From the IMG/VR virus record IMGVR_UViG_3300009079_000092, positions 1 to 28,032 of that record: a stretch of DNA of 28,032 nt; one strand, written 5' to 3'. The notes beneath the pieces were generated by a model that searched no databases, was not told where the DNA came from, and saw nothing but the letters and a program-made list of their open reading frames with translations. This stretch comes from a virus. Position 1 is the first letter of the stretch. Each line of letters opens with the position of its first letter. Of this stretch, positions 1-6,392 are shown in pieces. A program made the translations under genes and the position numbers.

Positions 1-53
1 AATAAAATATAATCATAAAACAATGCTAAATCTTCTTTTAGTTTATTTTCCAT
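1..53 (-). CDS. 5' end of an unidentified gene (partial, runs off the left edge)
   Basis: An ATG at 53-51 opens a frame that stays open for 17 codons to the window edge, reading M-E-N-K-L-K-E-D-L-A-L-F-Y-D-Y-I-L. It is preceded by a GAGGA Shine-Dalgarno sequence eight bases upstream and overlaps the last codons of the ATPase gene, the same packing seen in the rest of this operon. The visible part is a charged helix followed by hydrophobic residues, which is too little to assign a function. As the gene after a helicase-like ATPase it could be another replication protein, but that is only inference from position. Confidence 0.55.
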   Translation of the reverse strand, partial: MENKLKEDLALFYDYIL

Positions 54-873
54 CTAGTTGATTCCTCAGTTTAAAAACCTTTTTAAGTTCTTCAAATGCT
101 ACAAATGCAGATTCTTTAAACGTGTTTGTTTCTTTGTCGTATTTAACGCCAATGTATTTTGAATGTATTGGTTGACCCCTGTGTTTTTTAGTAATTAAAA
201 ATTGAAATAATCTATTGCCTACATAAAACGGTTGTAAGATATATAAAAATTCAGCTAAATTTGGTAAAGTTTTATTGCCTCGTATGTCGTTTTCATCAAG
301 CAGTTTAGAACTATTTTCTTGTACGCTACCACCAGAGTGAGCAATGACAAACAATGCTAAATCATTTTTGCATAAACCTTTAAGCCAGCCAGCCGCTTGT
401 TCTTGTTCCTTTGGTGCTGAACCTAAGTAAAGTTTTGATGTTGTTAAGTTATCAATTATAATTAAATCATAATTAAAATGTTCAACAACTTGGTTTAAAT
501 ACTTGTAAACATCACTGGCACTTTCTTTTTCGCCCATGCTTTGTTCTGAAATGATGTGTAAGTTTTCAGAATTTTCCGCAACCTTGTCACTCATACCAAA
601 TGCAAATTCATCTTCAAAATCTTCTTTAGTTTCTTCCGTTAACCAAAGCAACACTTTCATTTCTGGGTTGTGTTCTATAAAATCAATTATCATAGTTCTT
701 ACAAATGTACTTTTCCCAACACCAGTCGGCGCAATAAGCAAGTGCATTTTATTTCTTCTTAGACCGTTGTGGTTTGAAAAAAGTTTTATGTTAGTTGGGA
801 ATTGCCTAGCTTTTCGTTTAGACATTCTTTCAATTCTGTTTTCTTTGGTTATATCAATTTCTAGTGGAAACAC
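43..873 (-). CDS. DnaB/RecA-like P-loop ATPase, probable phage replicative helicase
   Basis: A 276-residue P-loop ATPase. The Walker A motif APTGVGKST is at residues 48-56. A Walker B strand (DLIIIDN) is at about 136-142, and the VIAHSGG stretch near 177-183 sits where RecA/DnaB folds carry a gamma-phosphate-sensing strand. The DIRGNKTLPNLAEFLYIL segment (about 197-214) resembles the DnaB region that follows this strand. There is no separate DnaB N-terminal primase-binding domain, so this is a short single-domain form. The start is GTG, sharing one base with the TAG stop of the upstream initiator gene, with a GGGGG ribosome-binding tract six bases before it. Its place after a winged-helix initiator suggests the pair acts together in origin opening and helicase loading. 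A RecA-like repair ATPase is possible but fits the position less well. Confidence 0.75.
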   Translation of the reverse strand: MFPLEIDITKENRIERMSKRKARQFPTNIKLFSNHNGLRRNKMHLLIAPTGVGKSTFVRTMIIDFIEHNPEMKVLLWLTEETKEDFEDEFAFGMSDKVAENSENLHIISEQSMGEKESASDVYKYLNQVVEHFNYDLIIIDNLTTSKLYLGSAPKEQEQAAGWLKGLCKNDLALFVIAHSGGSVQENSSKLLDENDIRGNKTLPNLAEFLYILQPFYVGNRLFQFLITKKHRGQPIHSKYIGVKYDKETNTFKESAFVAFEELKKVFKLRNQLDGK

Positions 874-1598
874 TAAAACCCCCTATTAAGTAAAGCTTCA
901 ACTTCATTTTGCAATTCAATTGTTTTGTTCTCTTGGTTTTCGTATTGGCTTAAGTATTCATCTTCCCAGTGTTCCCCATTAACAAAAGTTGAAAACTGTT
1001 TAATATATTTAATATCTGTGTTTTCTTCCTTGCAGTGTTTTCCGTAATTAATTACACCTTGCATTACTTTATTATATGTTTCATCGGTTTTAATTATTGT
1101 TTGTAATTTTTTAACACCAGCCGCTTTACCAACTTTTTTCGGGTAAGCAGAATAAATTGCATCAATATCAAATTTACTTTTAACGCTATGCTTTACAGGT
1201 TCAGTCTTTTCTTTTTCTTTTCTTTTCTTTTCTTTTCTTTTATTAGGAAGGTTTGGATCACTTTTGTTTGTATATTTCCCCATATATTTCGATAAGTTAG
1301 GTATACTAACCTCCACCCGATTTTCAGTATAAGTGTAGTTTAATATAGATATACTTGCAGAATACTCTAAGAATACTTTCAACTTATTCTTATGTAATCT
1401 TAATTCTTTTATCAAAGTTCGTTGGTGATAAACGCATATTTCGTTATATTCATCCGAACAATTTGATGCCTGTAATTCCAGTAAAGCAAAGAAATAGAAG
1501 TAACCAGCAAGCCCAAATCTATCCATTAAATCTTGAATTTTATCATCATTTCTGGCGTTGAATAAATGCCTAAAATAATTTTTTTTGCCGCTTGCCAT
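873..1598 (-). CDS. Winged-helix phage replication initiator / replisome organiser-like protein
   Basis: 241 residues. Residues 1-110 resemble the Lin1244/Lin1753-type N-terminal domain of phage replication proteins: an opening 'YFRHLFNARNDDKIQDL' helix, then alternating helices and a beta wing. A very basic linker (about residues 117-134, K/R/E rich) follows. The C-terminal part (about 140-215) begins FDIDAIYSAYPKK and continues into the helical 'yP.K..K..a' domain common in phage replication proteins and DnaT/DnaD-like helicase loaders. I infer DNA binding at the origin and recruitment of the adjacent ATPase. The basic linker is encoded by a pentanucleotide repeat described separately. The ATG start is followed downstream by the GTG of the ATPase gene in a TAGTG overlap, so the two are probably translationally coupled. 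The assignment rests on domain style and gene order, not on a catalytic motif. Confidence 0.7.
   Translation of the reverse strand: MASGKKNYFRHLFNARNDDKIQDLMDRFGLAGYFYFFALLELQASNCSDEYNEICVYHQRTLIKELRLHKNKLKVFLEYSASISILNYTYTENRVEVSIPNLSKYMGKYTNKSDPNLPNKRKEKKRKEKEKTEPVKHSVKSKFDIDAIYSAYPKKVGKAAGVKKLQTIIKTDETYNKVMQGVINYGKHCKEENTDIKYIKQFSTFVNGEHWEDEYLSQYENQENKTIELQNEVEALLNRGF
1205..1241. repeat. Period-5 homopyrimidine tract (CTTTT)n inside the initiator gene
   Basis: A 37-base uninterrupted pyrimidine run on the plus strand, with C at 1206, 1211, 1217, 1222, 1227, 1232 and 1237, so five of the six steps are exactly five bases. On the coding strand it is AAAAG repeats encoding the Lys/Arg/Glu linker of the initiator. 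The unit length is not a multiple of three, so gain or loss of one unit would shift the reading frame. The strand asymmetry and near mirror symmetry also make it a candidate for unwinding or triplex (H-DNA) formation. Confidence 0.8.
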
Positions 1599-1599
1599 T

Positions 1600-1761
1600 T
1601 TATTTTCCCTCTAAGTAATCGTTTAAAGCCTTTTCACTCACTTTTATTTTACCCATACCAGATAATTTTTTAATTTTACCTGTTGATATTAACTTTAATA
1701 TTGTTCTATAGCCTGTTCCTAAGATTTTTTGCAGCTCTTCTACACTGTAAACTTTTTGCAT
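1600..1761 (-). CDS. Small excisionase/MerR-like helix-turn-helix DNA-binding protein
   Basis: 53 residues, M-Q-K-V-Y-S-V-E-E-L onward. The pattern 'ysveElqkiLgtGyrtilklIstGkIk...Gkikvsekalndyle' matches the winged HTH of excisionase/HTH_17 proteins: a helix, a turn, a recognition helix, a short wing, and a closing helix for 'the last residues bind the site'. I chose the ATG at 1761 because a strong AAGGGGAA ribosome-binding site lies just upstream; a longer reading from 1794 has no such site. It is the first gene of the leftward operon and lies beside the divergent control region with inverted repeats. A regulator of the early promoters or an accessory origin-binding protein is the likely role. 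There is no integrase gene in the window, so a true excisionase role is unsupported. Confidence 0.75.
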   Translation of the reverse strand: MQKVYSVEELQKILGTGYRTILKLISTGKIKKLSGMGKIKVSEKALNDYLEGK

Positions 1762-1881
1762 TTGTTTTTCCCCTTTGGTATATAATTTGTACATTATTGT
1801 AAAATAACTATTTACTTTTTATTTTTCATAAAGTAAATTACAAAAACAAAAATTATACATTTTACAAACGAGGTGAAGAAA
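1762..1881. promoter_or_regulatory. Divergent early control region with nested inverted repeats
   Basis: An extremely AT-rich stretch separates the leftward replication operon from the rightward recombination operon. It holds two perfect nine-base inverted repeats, one inside the other. The outer pair is TTGTAAAAT (1797-1805) with ATTTTACAA (1859-1867). The inner pair is ATTTACTTT (1810-1818) with AAAGTAAAT (1830-1838). Perfect TATAAT hexamers occur at 1781-1786 on the plus strand and 1857-1852 on the minus strand, but neither has a convincing -35 box at 17 bases, so the exact promoters are uncertain. The repeats look like operators for a dimeric or tetrameric repressor, with the HTH protein next door the nearest candidate, or for an initiator. 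Confidence 0.5.
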
Positions 1882-2490
1882 ATGACTACTAAACTAAATG
1901 TTTATCAAAAAGTTAACAAAGTAATGAGTGAAATATCTTACTTACAAAAAACAGCAAAAGTTGGTTCTGGTTCTTACGGCTATACTGCTTTAACACACGA
2001 TCATGTTACAAGTTCAATTCAACCATTAATGGTCAAGTACGGATTAGTTGCGGAAACATCAATGATAAATTCTGTTTTTAACCGCTACGAAGTTAAAACT
2101 AAAAAAGGTGATATACAAGACAGGTACGACGTGCAATGTGATGCAAAGGTAACTATTGTAAACATAGATGAACCAACAGAAAGGTTTTCAGTTACGGCAT
2201 CAGCACAGGGTTTTGATCCGCAAGACAAAGCAAGTGGTAAAGCTTATTCTATGGCAACAAAGTATGCTTTATTAAAATTATTTATGTTAGCCTCTGGTGA
2301 TGACGAAGAAACTAGAGTTGAAGAAACAAAAGCTGTTAATAGTATAAATGATGATTTAAGAATTGAGTTAACAGAGCTATTAAAAGCCAATGGAAAATAT
2401 ACACCAGACTTAGTAAAAATAATAAACTCATTAGATTACAAAACTTTAATCACTAAGATTGAAAAAAACAAACAACCAACAAAGGGGTAA
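1882..2490 (+). CDS. erf: ERF-family single-strand annealing recombinase
   Basis: 202 residues from the ATG at 1882. I prefer it to an in-frame GTG at 1873 because AGGTG lies at good ribosome-binding distance before the ATG and the GTG is part of it. The family signature is the segment around residues 108-135, containing GFDPQDKASGKA, YSMATKYALLK and a following LFMLASGDDEE, typical of ERF/Sak-type proteins. The N-terminal YQKVNKVMSEI helix and GYTALTHDHV also match. ERF proteins form rings that anneal complementary single strands, supporting phage recombination and genome circularisation. Here it is the first gene of the rightward operon, directly followed by SSB, its usual partner, with an exonuclease and RusA further on. 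Confidence 0.88.
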   Translation: MTTKLNVYQKVNKVMSEISYLQKTAKVGSGSYGYTALTHDHVTSSIQPLMVKYGLVAETSMINSVFNRYEVKTKKGDIQDRYDVQCDAKVTIVNIDEPTERFSVTASAQGFDPQDKASGKAYSMATKYALLKLFMLASGDDEETRVEETKAVNSINDDLRIELTELLKANGKYTPDLVKIINSLDYKTLITKIEKNKQPTKG

Positions 2491-2494
2491 GAAA

Positions 2495-2872
2495 ATGTAC
2501 GCAAACACAACAATTCTAGGAAGAATCGTAAGATCAGAATTAAAAACACTTCCAACAGGTAAATCAGTATTGAATTTTTCGGTAGCTGTTAACAAAAAGT
2601 ACAAAGAAAAAGAAACAACAGTATATTTTGACTGTGTTGCATGGGAAAAGACAGCAGAAGTTATTGAAAAGTTTTTTGACAAAGGTGCAATGATTTTTCT
2701 TTCAACTGAGCCAGAAGATGCTAGTTACGAAAAAGATGGTAACAAGGTTTATAAGACAAATTACCGAGTTAATACTTTTGCATTTACTGGTGAGAAAAGA
2801 GAAAGCAGTGAAAACAAAGTTGCAGCACCAAAACCAGAAGCTAAATTTGCAGCGGATGATATTCCGTTCTAA
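2495..2872 (+). CDS. ssb: Single-stranded DNA-binding protein
   Basis: 125 residues starting M-Y-A-N-T-T-I-L-G-R with AAAGGGG just upstream. A longer reading from 2459 has no ribosome-binding site and would overlap erf. The OB-fold pattern is clear: NTTILGRIVRSELKTLPTGKS, then LNFSVAVN, then TVYFDCVAWEKTAEVIEKFF, then GAMIFLSTEPE. The acidic tail ends in DDIPF, the bacterial-type SSB tip that docks onto DNA-replication and repair partners. So the phage SSB probably engages host or phage proteins through that tail. It overlaps the next start codon by one base (TAATG), so downstream translation is likely coupled. Confidence 0.93.
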   Translation: MYANTTILGRIVRSELKTLPTGKSVLNFSVAVNKKYKEKETTVYFDCVAWEKTAEVIEKFFDKGAMIFLSTEPEDASYEKDGNKVYKTNYRVNTFAFTGEKRESSENKVAAPKPEAKFAADDIPF

Positions 2873-3081
2873 TGAATAGCAACGACCTTAAGAAAATAGC
2901 AACCGATGTAAATCTTGATAAAGAAATTTATGATAATTGCATCGTTTGTTCTACAGAAACGCATATCGCTAATCTATCACTGGTTAGCGGTAAGTGTTTT
3001 ATTTGTGAAAACAACGCTGCTAAGAATAAAAAGGTATTAAAGGAAATGGTTAGAATCAGCAAAGAAATGGGGGAATTATGA
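2872..3081 (+). CDS. Small protein with two Cys-x-x-C pairs (possible zinc ribbon)
   Basis: 69 residues with no recognisable family. It has two cysteine knuckles, C-I-V-C (around residues 24-27) and C-F-I-C (around 43-46), separated by about 15 residues, the spacing of a small zinc ribbon. A basic C-terminal helix (KNKKVLKEMVRISKEMGEL) follows. The start overlaps the ssb stop in TAATG and the stop overlaps the next gene in ATGA. Zinc binding is an inference from the cysteine pattern; nucleic acid binding or protein contact within the replication module would fit. Confidence 0.65.
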   Translation: MNSNDLKKIATDVNLDKEIYDNCIVCSTETHIANLSLVSGKCFICENNAAKNKKVLKEMVRISKEMGEL

Positions 3082-3320
3082 AAAGTTACCAATTAAATTT
3101 TGTTAAAGATATGAACGAAAAGCATTCTTTTGAATTTGTAAAATTAATCGATGGTGTCTATCGTTTTAAAAAGCATAAAAAATATGGAAAAAAGCTTATA
3201 GAATATATGTACTACACTGAGGGAACTTGCTCTATTTGTATGCAACCGCACTTTAAGCGCCGTAACAATAAGACAAAATCTGTTCACATTGCCTGTCAAA
3301 TTAAAGAGAGGTTTAAATGA
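3078..3320 (+). CDS. Small basic protein with a possible Cys/His zinc site
   Basis: 80 residues, strongly basic. The C-terminal half has C-S-I-C followed, about 18 residues later, by H-I-A-C, giving a possible C2HC zinc site with a Lys/Arg-rich loop between (HFKRRNNKTKS). The sequence before it (YRFKKHKKYGKKLIEYMYYTEG) is beta-like and basic. A GGGGGAA ribosome-binding tract precedes the ATG, which overlaps the previous stop (ATGA). The function is not recognised; zinc and nucleic acid binding are inferred. Confidence 0.65.
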   Translation: MKSYQLNFVKDMNEKHSFEFVKLIDGVYRFKKHKKYGKKLIEYMYYTEGTCSICMQPHFKRRNNKTKSVHIACQIKERFK

Positions 3321-3514
3321 TTAGTTATTTTTATAATGCAATTCTAGATCACGAATCTATAGTAAATTGCATCAGTTTTTTTGCGCTACTTATTTCTATA
3401 AGTGTTCCGATTAAAAATAATTTGGAATTATCTTTTTATGGTGGCTTAACAATTTTGAGCTTTGTAATGATTTGTCTTAGCTTATTTGTAAATGTTTTAG
3501 AGAAGGGTTTTTAA
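3317..3514 (+). CDS. Small membrane protein with two predicted spans
   Basis: 65 residues with two hydrophobic stretches, about residues 15-32 and 40-60, joined by a short polar turn (KNNLE). There is no signal peptidase site. The start overlaps the previous stop by four bases and follows a GAGAGG ribosome-binding site. A two-span hairpin made early in infection could be a membrane anchor or an exclusion factor. A holin is less likely because this is the early operon and lysis candidates occur in the late operon. No family recognised. Confidence 0.6.
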   Translation: MISYFYNAILDHESIVNCISFFALLISISVPIKNNLELSFYGGLTILSFVMICLSLFVNVLEKGF

Positions 3515-3515
3515 T

Positions 3516-3782
3516 ATGAAAACAGTAAATTTTATAGAAGCAGTAAATAGTGGTAAGAAAATTTGCCCCATAGATTATAGTCAGTTTTATTATACCGTAA
3601 AGGATTTGTTGGGCGGCGACTATACTATTCAAGAATTAGTAAATTCTAAATTCATACTAGAAGAAAAAGAAATCACAATTACTGAGTCTCAATTTGATAA
3701 GGCTTGGAACTTAGCTAGTACGGAAGCTTTTGCAAATTTTAAAAGTATTCCCCACACAATCAAAAAAGAGCTAGGTTTTTAG
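3516..3782 (+). CDS. Hypothetical early protein
   Basis: 88 residues, soluble and slightly acidic, beginning M-K-T-V-N-F-I-E-A-V-N-S-G-K-K. This opening, a short strand then 'EAv.sGkk', is seen in many small phage proteins of unknown role. The C-terminal part (ITESQFDKAWNLASTEAF) is helical. A GAAGGG ribosome-binding site precedes it and it sits two bases after the previous gene. No function can be given. Confidence 0.6.
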   Translation: MKTVNFIEAVNSGKKICPIDYSQFYYTVKDLLGGDYTIQELVNSKFILEEKEITITESQFDKAWNLASTEAFANFKSIPHTIKKELGF

Positions 3783-3784
3783 TT

Positions 3785-3994
3785 ATGACAAATGAAAAAC
3801 TATTAATAGAAGCCTATAGGGAAACAATAGAAAATATTCAAAGGCAACGTGTAGAAATATTTAAAGACATTAAAAGGTTAAAAGAAATTAATGAGTCTAA
3901 TCCTTGCAGAAAAGAATATGGAAAACTTGCATCACTATTAAGTAAAATAAAAGGCATAAGAAAAGCTGCCTTAAAGGAAAATATAAATGTTTAA
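3785..3994 (+). CDS. Small helical, basic hypothetical protein
   Basis: 69 residues predicted to be nearly all helix, with alternating Lys/Glu and Leu/Ile (for example IENIQRQRVEIFKDIKRLKE), so a coiled-coil hairpin is likely. It ends inside the start of the metalloprotease gene, overlapping it by eight bases. No family or function recognised. It resembles the 73-residue protein encoded at 4610-4831 in general style (short, charged, helical), but I cannot show homology. Confidence 0.6.
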   Translation: MTNEKLLIEAYRETIENIQRQRVEIFKDIKRLKEINESNPCRKEYGKLASLLSKIKGIRKAALKENINV

Positions 3995-4613
3995 ATATGA
4001 AGGCAACAGCCACCTAATAAAAGATTGTATAGTTATTGCAAATGAACTTGTTTTAAATAATGAGTTTAGAGACAGAATAAAAGAATGTGAATTTGATATG
4101 GCAACTTGTGACGGTGTTGTCATAGAGGAAGATATAAAAGATTCTGCTGAATATGCAAAAGTTTCTTTGGGTTTTCCAATGTACCCAGCTAGTGAAAAGA
4201 TGGAAAAGACAAGACATTTTGTTAATTATATACCGGTTCACCCTTTAATTGTTAAAACTTACAGGTCTAAAAACCCTTGGTCATCAGCACTTGGTTATTT
4301 TTCACCAAGCAAGCCGGATCACATTTTTTTAAATAACAGAAAATTAAACAGAACTAAAGGTTCAATTGTCGCAACACTAATTCACGAAATGGTACACTAT
4401 TGTGATTTTTTAAACGAAGTTGAGAGTTACGGGCATGGCGATAATTCACCAAATGGAAAAGAAAATACAGCACCATTTTACATTGATAATATTGCTGAGA
4501 GCATGGTTGATAATAAAGAGCCAAATTTTAAAAACGTAGAAAATGAAAATATTAAAACGCATATACCATTATTTACAAAAATTATTAATATGATAAAGGG
4601 GTTTTTCCAATGA
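3987..4613 (+). CDS. Predicted HExxH zinc metalloprotease-like protein
   Basis: 208 residues. The helix LIHEMVHYCDF carries the zincin motif H133-E134-x-x-H137, with two zinc ligands and the catalytic glutamate. A possible third ligand lies in the following GHGDN segment (H150) or among nearby acidic residues. No signal peptide is present, so the protein acts in the cytoplasm, as SprT-like and M78-like phage proteins do. AAGGA precedes the ATG at a distance of eight bases. The C-terminus (TKIINMIKGFFQ) is an amphipathic helix. Substrate and family are unknown; processing of a host or phage protein during early infection is a reasonable guess. Confidence 0.65.
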   Translation: MFKYEGNSHLIKDCIVIANELVLNNEFRDRIKECEFDMATCDGVVIEEDIKDSAEYAKVSLGFPMYPASEKMEKTRHFVNYIPVHPLIVKTYRSKNPWSSALGYFSPSKPDHIFLNNRKLNRTKGSIVATLIHEMVHYCDFLNEVESYGHGDNSPNGKENTAPFYIDNIAESMVDNKEPNFKNVENENIKTHIPLFTKIINMIKGFFQ

Positions 4614-4831
4614 TTGATGACAAAATATTTAATAGAATTTTAGAACTAACAAACGAGAAGATGAAGCTCGGTGCAAAGTATAAAGAAGAAAGAAACAAAC
4701 TTGTAAACATGAGTTATTCAGATAGAACAAGAACTAAGCTAGCTAAAAGAATATTGACATTAGAGCAATCTATAGAGCACTGCGAAAACAATCTTAAACT
4801 TAATCAATACTTATCTGGTGGCTTTAAATAG
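4610..4831 (+). CDS. Small helical hypothetical protein
   Basis: 73 residues, mainly charged helix (LELTNEKMKLGAKYKEERN, then RTKLAKRILTLEQSIEH). It starts with an ATGA overlap with the metalloprotease gene after AAGGGG. Its TAG stop shares a base with the GTG start of the exonuclease gene. No family recognised; a helical hairpin that binds DNA or a protein partner is possible. Confidence 0.6.
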   Translation: MIDDKIFNRILELTNEKMKLGAKYKEERNKLVNMSYSDRTRTKLAKRILTLEQSIEHCENNLKLNQYLSGGFK

Positions 4832-5442
4832 TGAAATGTTTTTTTGACATTGAAACCAACTCGAAAGAAATTTACGAGGCTGAAATAATAGAGGCATATT
4901 TTTTGCTTGAATCCGGCGAAGAATATTTTTTTCAGTCTCAGATAGATAATTGGTCGTTCGAAGCTCAAGAGATTCACAAAATTGAGCAGAAAACAATGCT
5001 GTGTTATCCACCGAAGAAAGATGCTTTTCGGTCTTTACTAAAGTGGATATCACAGTTTAATATTACCGAGTTTATTTGTTTTGCAAATCCAAATACTATG
5101 CAAGGTTTTATGCACTTTGACCTAGCTGTTATTAAAGTTCAGCTAGATCAACTCAGTTCTAACCACACGCTGTTTTATAAATACTTCAATGACAATGTAA
5201 CCAGTGTTCATACAATGGCTAGAACAGCCGCTAGAGACCGATTATTCACACCTGTCAAAAAATTGTCACCAACTGGCAAAATTGTTCAACAATTAAATCA
5301 GTCTGCGGTTTATTTTGCACTGTTTAATAAATATTTTGATAATGCGCATTCGGCTAAAGATGATACACTTGCAATGATAGAAATATATAATGAACTTCTA
5401 AGGCTGCAAAATGAAACTAGAGATTTCTTTACCAAACATTGA
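4831..5442 (+). CDS. DnaQ-like DEDD 3'-5' exonuclease
   Basis: 203 residues with the three exonuclease motifs of the RNase H-like DEDD superfamily. Exo I is FFDIETNS with D6 and E8. Exo II lies in the FMHFDLAVI segment with D97. Exo III is H173-S-A-K-D-D178, the H-x4-D form (DEDDh). The start codon is GTG at 4831, since the frame reads GTG-AAA-TGT-TTT-TTT-GAC from there and GGTGG lies upstream. No polymerase domain is attached. In this neighbourhood (ERF, SSB, RusA) it may resect DNA ends for annealing, or proofread or degrade. A phage-encoded proofreading subunit is the alternative. Confidence 0.8.
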   Translation: MKCFFDIETNSKEIYEAEIIEAYFLLESGEEYFFQSQIDNWSFEAQEIHKIEQKTMLCYPPKKDAFRSLLKWISQFNITEFICFANPNTMQGFMHFDLAVIKVQLDQLSSNHTLFYKYFNDNVTSVHTMARTAARDRLFTPVKKLSPTGKIVQQLNQSAVYFALFNKYFDNAHSAKDDTLAMIEIYNELLRLQNETRDFFTKH

Positions 5443-5842
5443 ACCAATAAGTTTAAACCACGCTACAAAAATCTCAACTAGAGGCAAATTTGCCACCAAA
5501 TACAAGACCGAAGCATATAAGCAACTAGAGTCATCCATGGGGAATGCACTAAGAGGTTATAGAAAAGAAATCAACAAATTTAATAATAAATATACAAGCG
5601 GAAAATATTACCTAGTTGCCGAGTATAGGTTCTTTTATCCAATACTTTTAAAATCTGGTGATGCGATTTCAAAGAAATCTAAAGACGTTTCTAATTTAAC
5701 AAAAGTTGTGGAAGATATTTTGTTTAAACAAATAATGGCTGACGATGCCGAAGTCATTTCTTTGACAGTTACAAAAATTCACAGCAAAGATATTAGAACC
5801 GAAATAATACTTGAGCTGAAAGATCTCAGACATATTCTTTAA
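5411..5842 (+). CDS. rusA: RusA-like Holliday junction resolvase
   Basis: 143 residues, close to the usual 120-145 of the family. The catalytic signature is present: D92 in KKSKDVSNLTKVVEDIL with the asparagine-leucine and K98, D102 ten residues on, and the D111-D112 pair in MADDAEV. RusA homodimers cut four-way junctions symmetrically, here probably clearing branched replication or annealing intermediates before packaging. The start lies inside the exonuclease gene, overlapping it by 32 bases. AAGG is a weak ribosome-binding site for it, so coupling to the upstream gene is likely. Confidence 0.85.
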   Translation: MKLEISLPNIEPISLNHATKISTRGKFATKYKTEAYKQLESSMGNALRGYRKEINKFNNKYTSGKYYLVAEYRFFYPILLKSGDAISKKSKDVSNLTKVVEDILFKQIMADDAEVISLTVTKIHSKDIRTEIILELKDLRHIL

Positions 5843-5878
5843 TTTTACTTTACACGACTTAGTTGAAACAATTACTGC

Positions 5879-6268
5879 ATGAGTAAAACACAAGGCACTG
5901 CAAGTGAAATATTATTTCGCTATTTATGCTTAAAGAAAGATGTAGTTGCATCCACGCCAGATGTTGACAATGGTTGCGGCTTTGATGTTATCACCTCATA
6001 TAATGGCAAATTATTAAAAGTTCAAATCAAAAGCACTACCTATAAAGAAAAAAATGGATACAGAGCAATGGCGTCTCATGGGTCTAATGGAAAGAAAAGC
6101 TATACAAAAAATCATTGTGATATTATTGCTGTTCACATAGTAGATATTAATACTTGGTACTTAATACCAATAGAAGAAATAAAAGCTAAGATAATAAAGC
6201 TATACCCCGATAAATTAAACCATAGATATTCAAAATATAAATCTGCATGGCATCTATTAGCAAGCTAA
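5879..6268 (+). CDS. PD-(D/E)XK nuclease-like protein
   Basis: 129 residues. The motif order E10 (helix GTASEILFRYL), D36 (GFDVITS), then Q49-x-K51 (LLKVQIKST) is that of PD-(D/E)XK nucleases of the Holliday-resolvase-like 'PDDEXK_5' type; the C-terminal strand and helix DIIAVHIVDINTWYLIPIEEI also fits. It is the last gene of the rightward operon. No good ribosome-binding site precedes the ATG, unlike the neighbours, and a 36-base gap follows rusA. So it may have its own weak signal or depend on readthrough. A second nuclease beside RusA suggests different substrates. Confidence 0.72.
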   Translation: MSKTQGTASEILFRYLCLKKDVVASTPDVDNGCGFDVITSYNGKLLKVQIKSTTYKEKNGYRAMASHGSNGKKSYTKNHCDIIAVHIVDINTWYLIPIEEIKAKIIKLYPDKLNHRYSKYKSAWHLLAS

Positions 6269-6392
6269 AATAGGTCTGATCTGACTGTTCCGTTAGTATT
6301 CTAAATTGCTTGATGCCATATCACCAAAAGCCTCTAATGCCATCCGTGGCACTAGAGACAATCGGGAGTAATCAAGTGGAATTAAACCTATT
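6269..6392. ncRNA. Structured RNA candidate / convergent-terminator region
   Basis: The gap between the converging early and late operons folds into nested helices by eye. Outer: AATAGGT (6269-6275) with ACCTATT (6386-6392). A side hairpin: CTGAC (6281-6285) with GTTAG (6292-6296), including a G-T pair. Middle: AATT and CTTGAT (6304-6314) with ATCAAG and AATT (6371-6383). Inner: CTCTA/TAGAG and TGCCA/TGGCA (6332-6357) closed by a TCCG loop of the stable UNCG class. There is no T-run after the inner hairpin on either strand, so it is not a plain intrinsic terminator. Which strand is transcribed is unknown. It may be a small RNA, a 3'-end stabiliser for both operons, or simply a bidirectional stop. 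Confidence 0.4.

Noticed and set aside
2872-3081. Rubredoxin as electron donor for the AlkB-like enzyme
   Set aside because: It has two Cys-x-x-C pairs but lacks the CxxCG and CPxCG contexts and the longer spacing of rubredoxin, and it is in the early operon on the other strand.
3317-3514. Holin in the early operon
   Set aside because: Two short spans only, early position and no lysis genes beside it; late-operon candidates are better.
6269-6387. tRNA or known ribozyme in the convergent gap
   Set aside because: No cloverleaf, anticodon arm or T-loop sequence; the CTGATCTGA string lacks the CTGANGA and GAAA core of a hammerhead.
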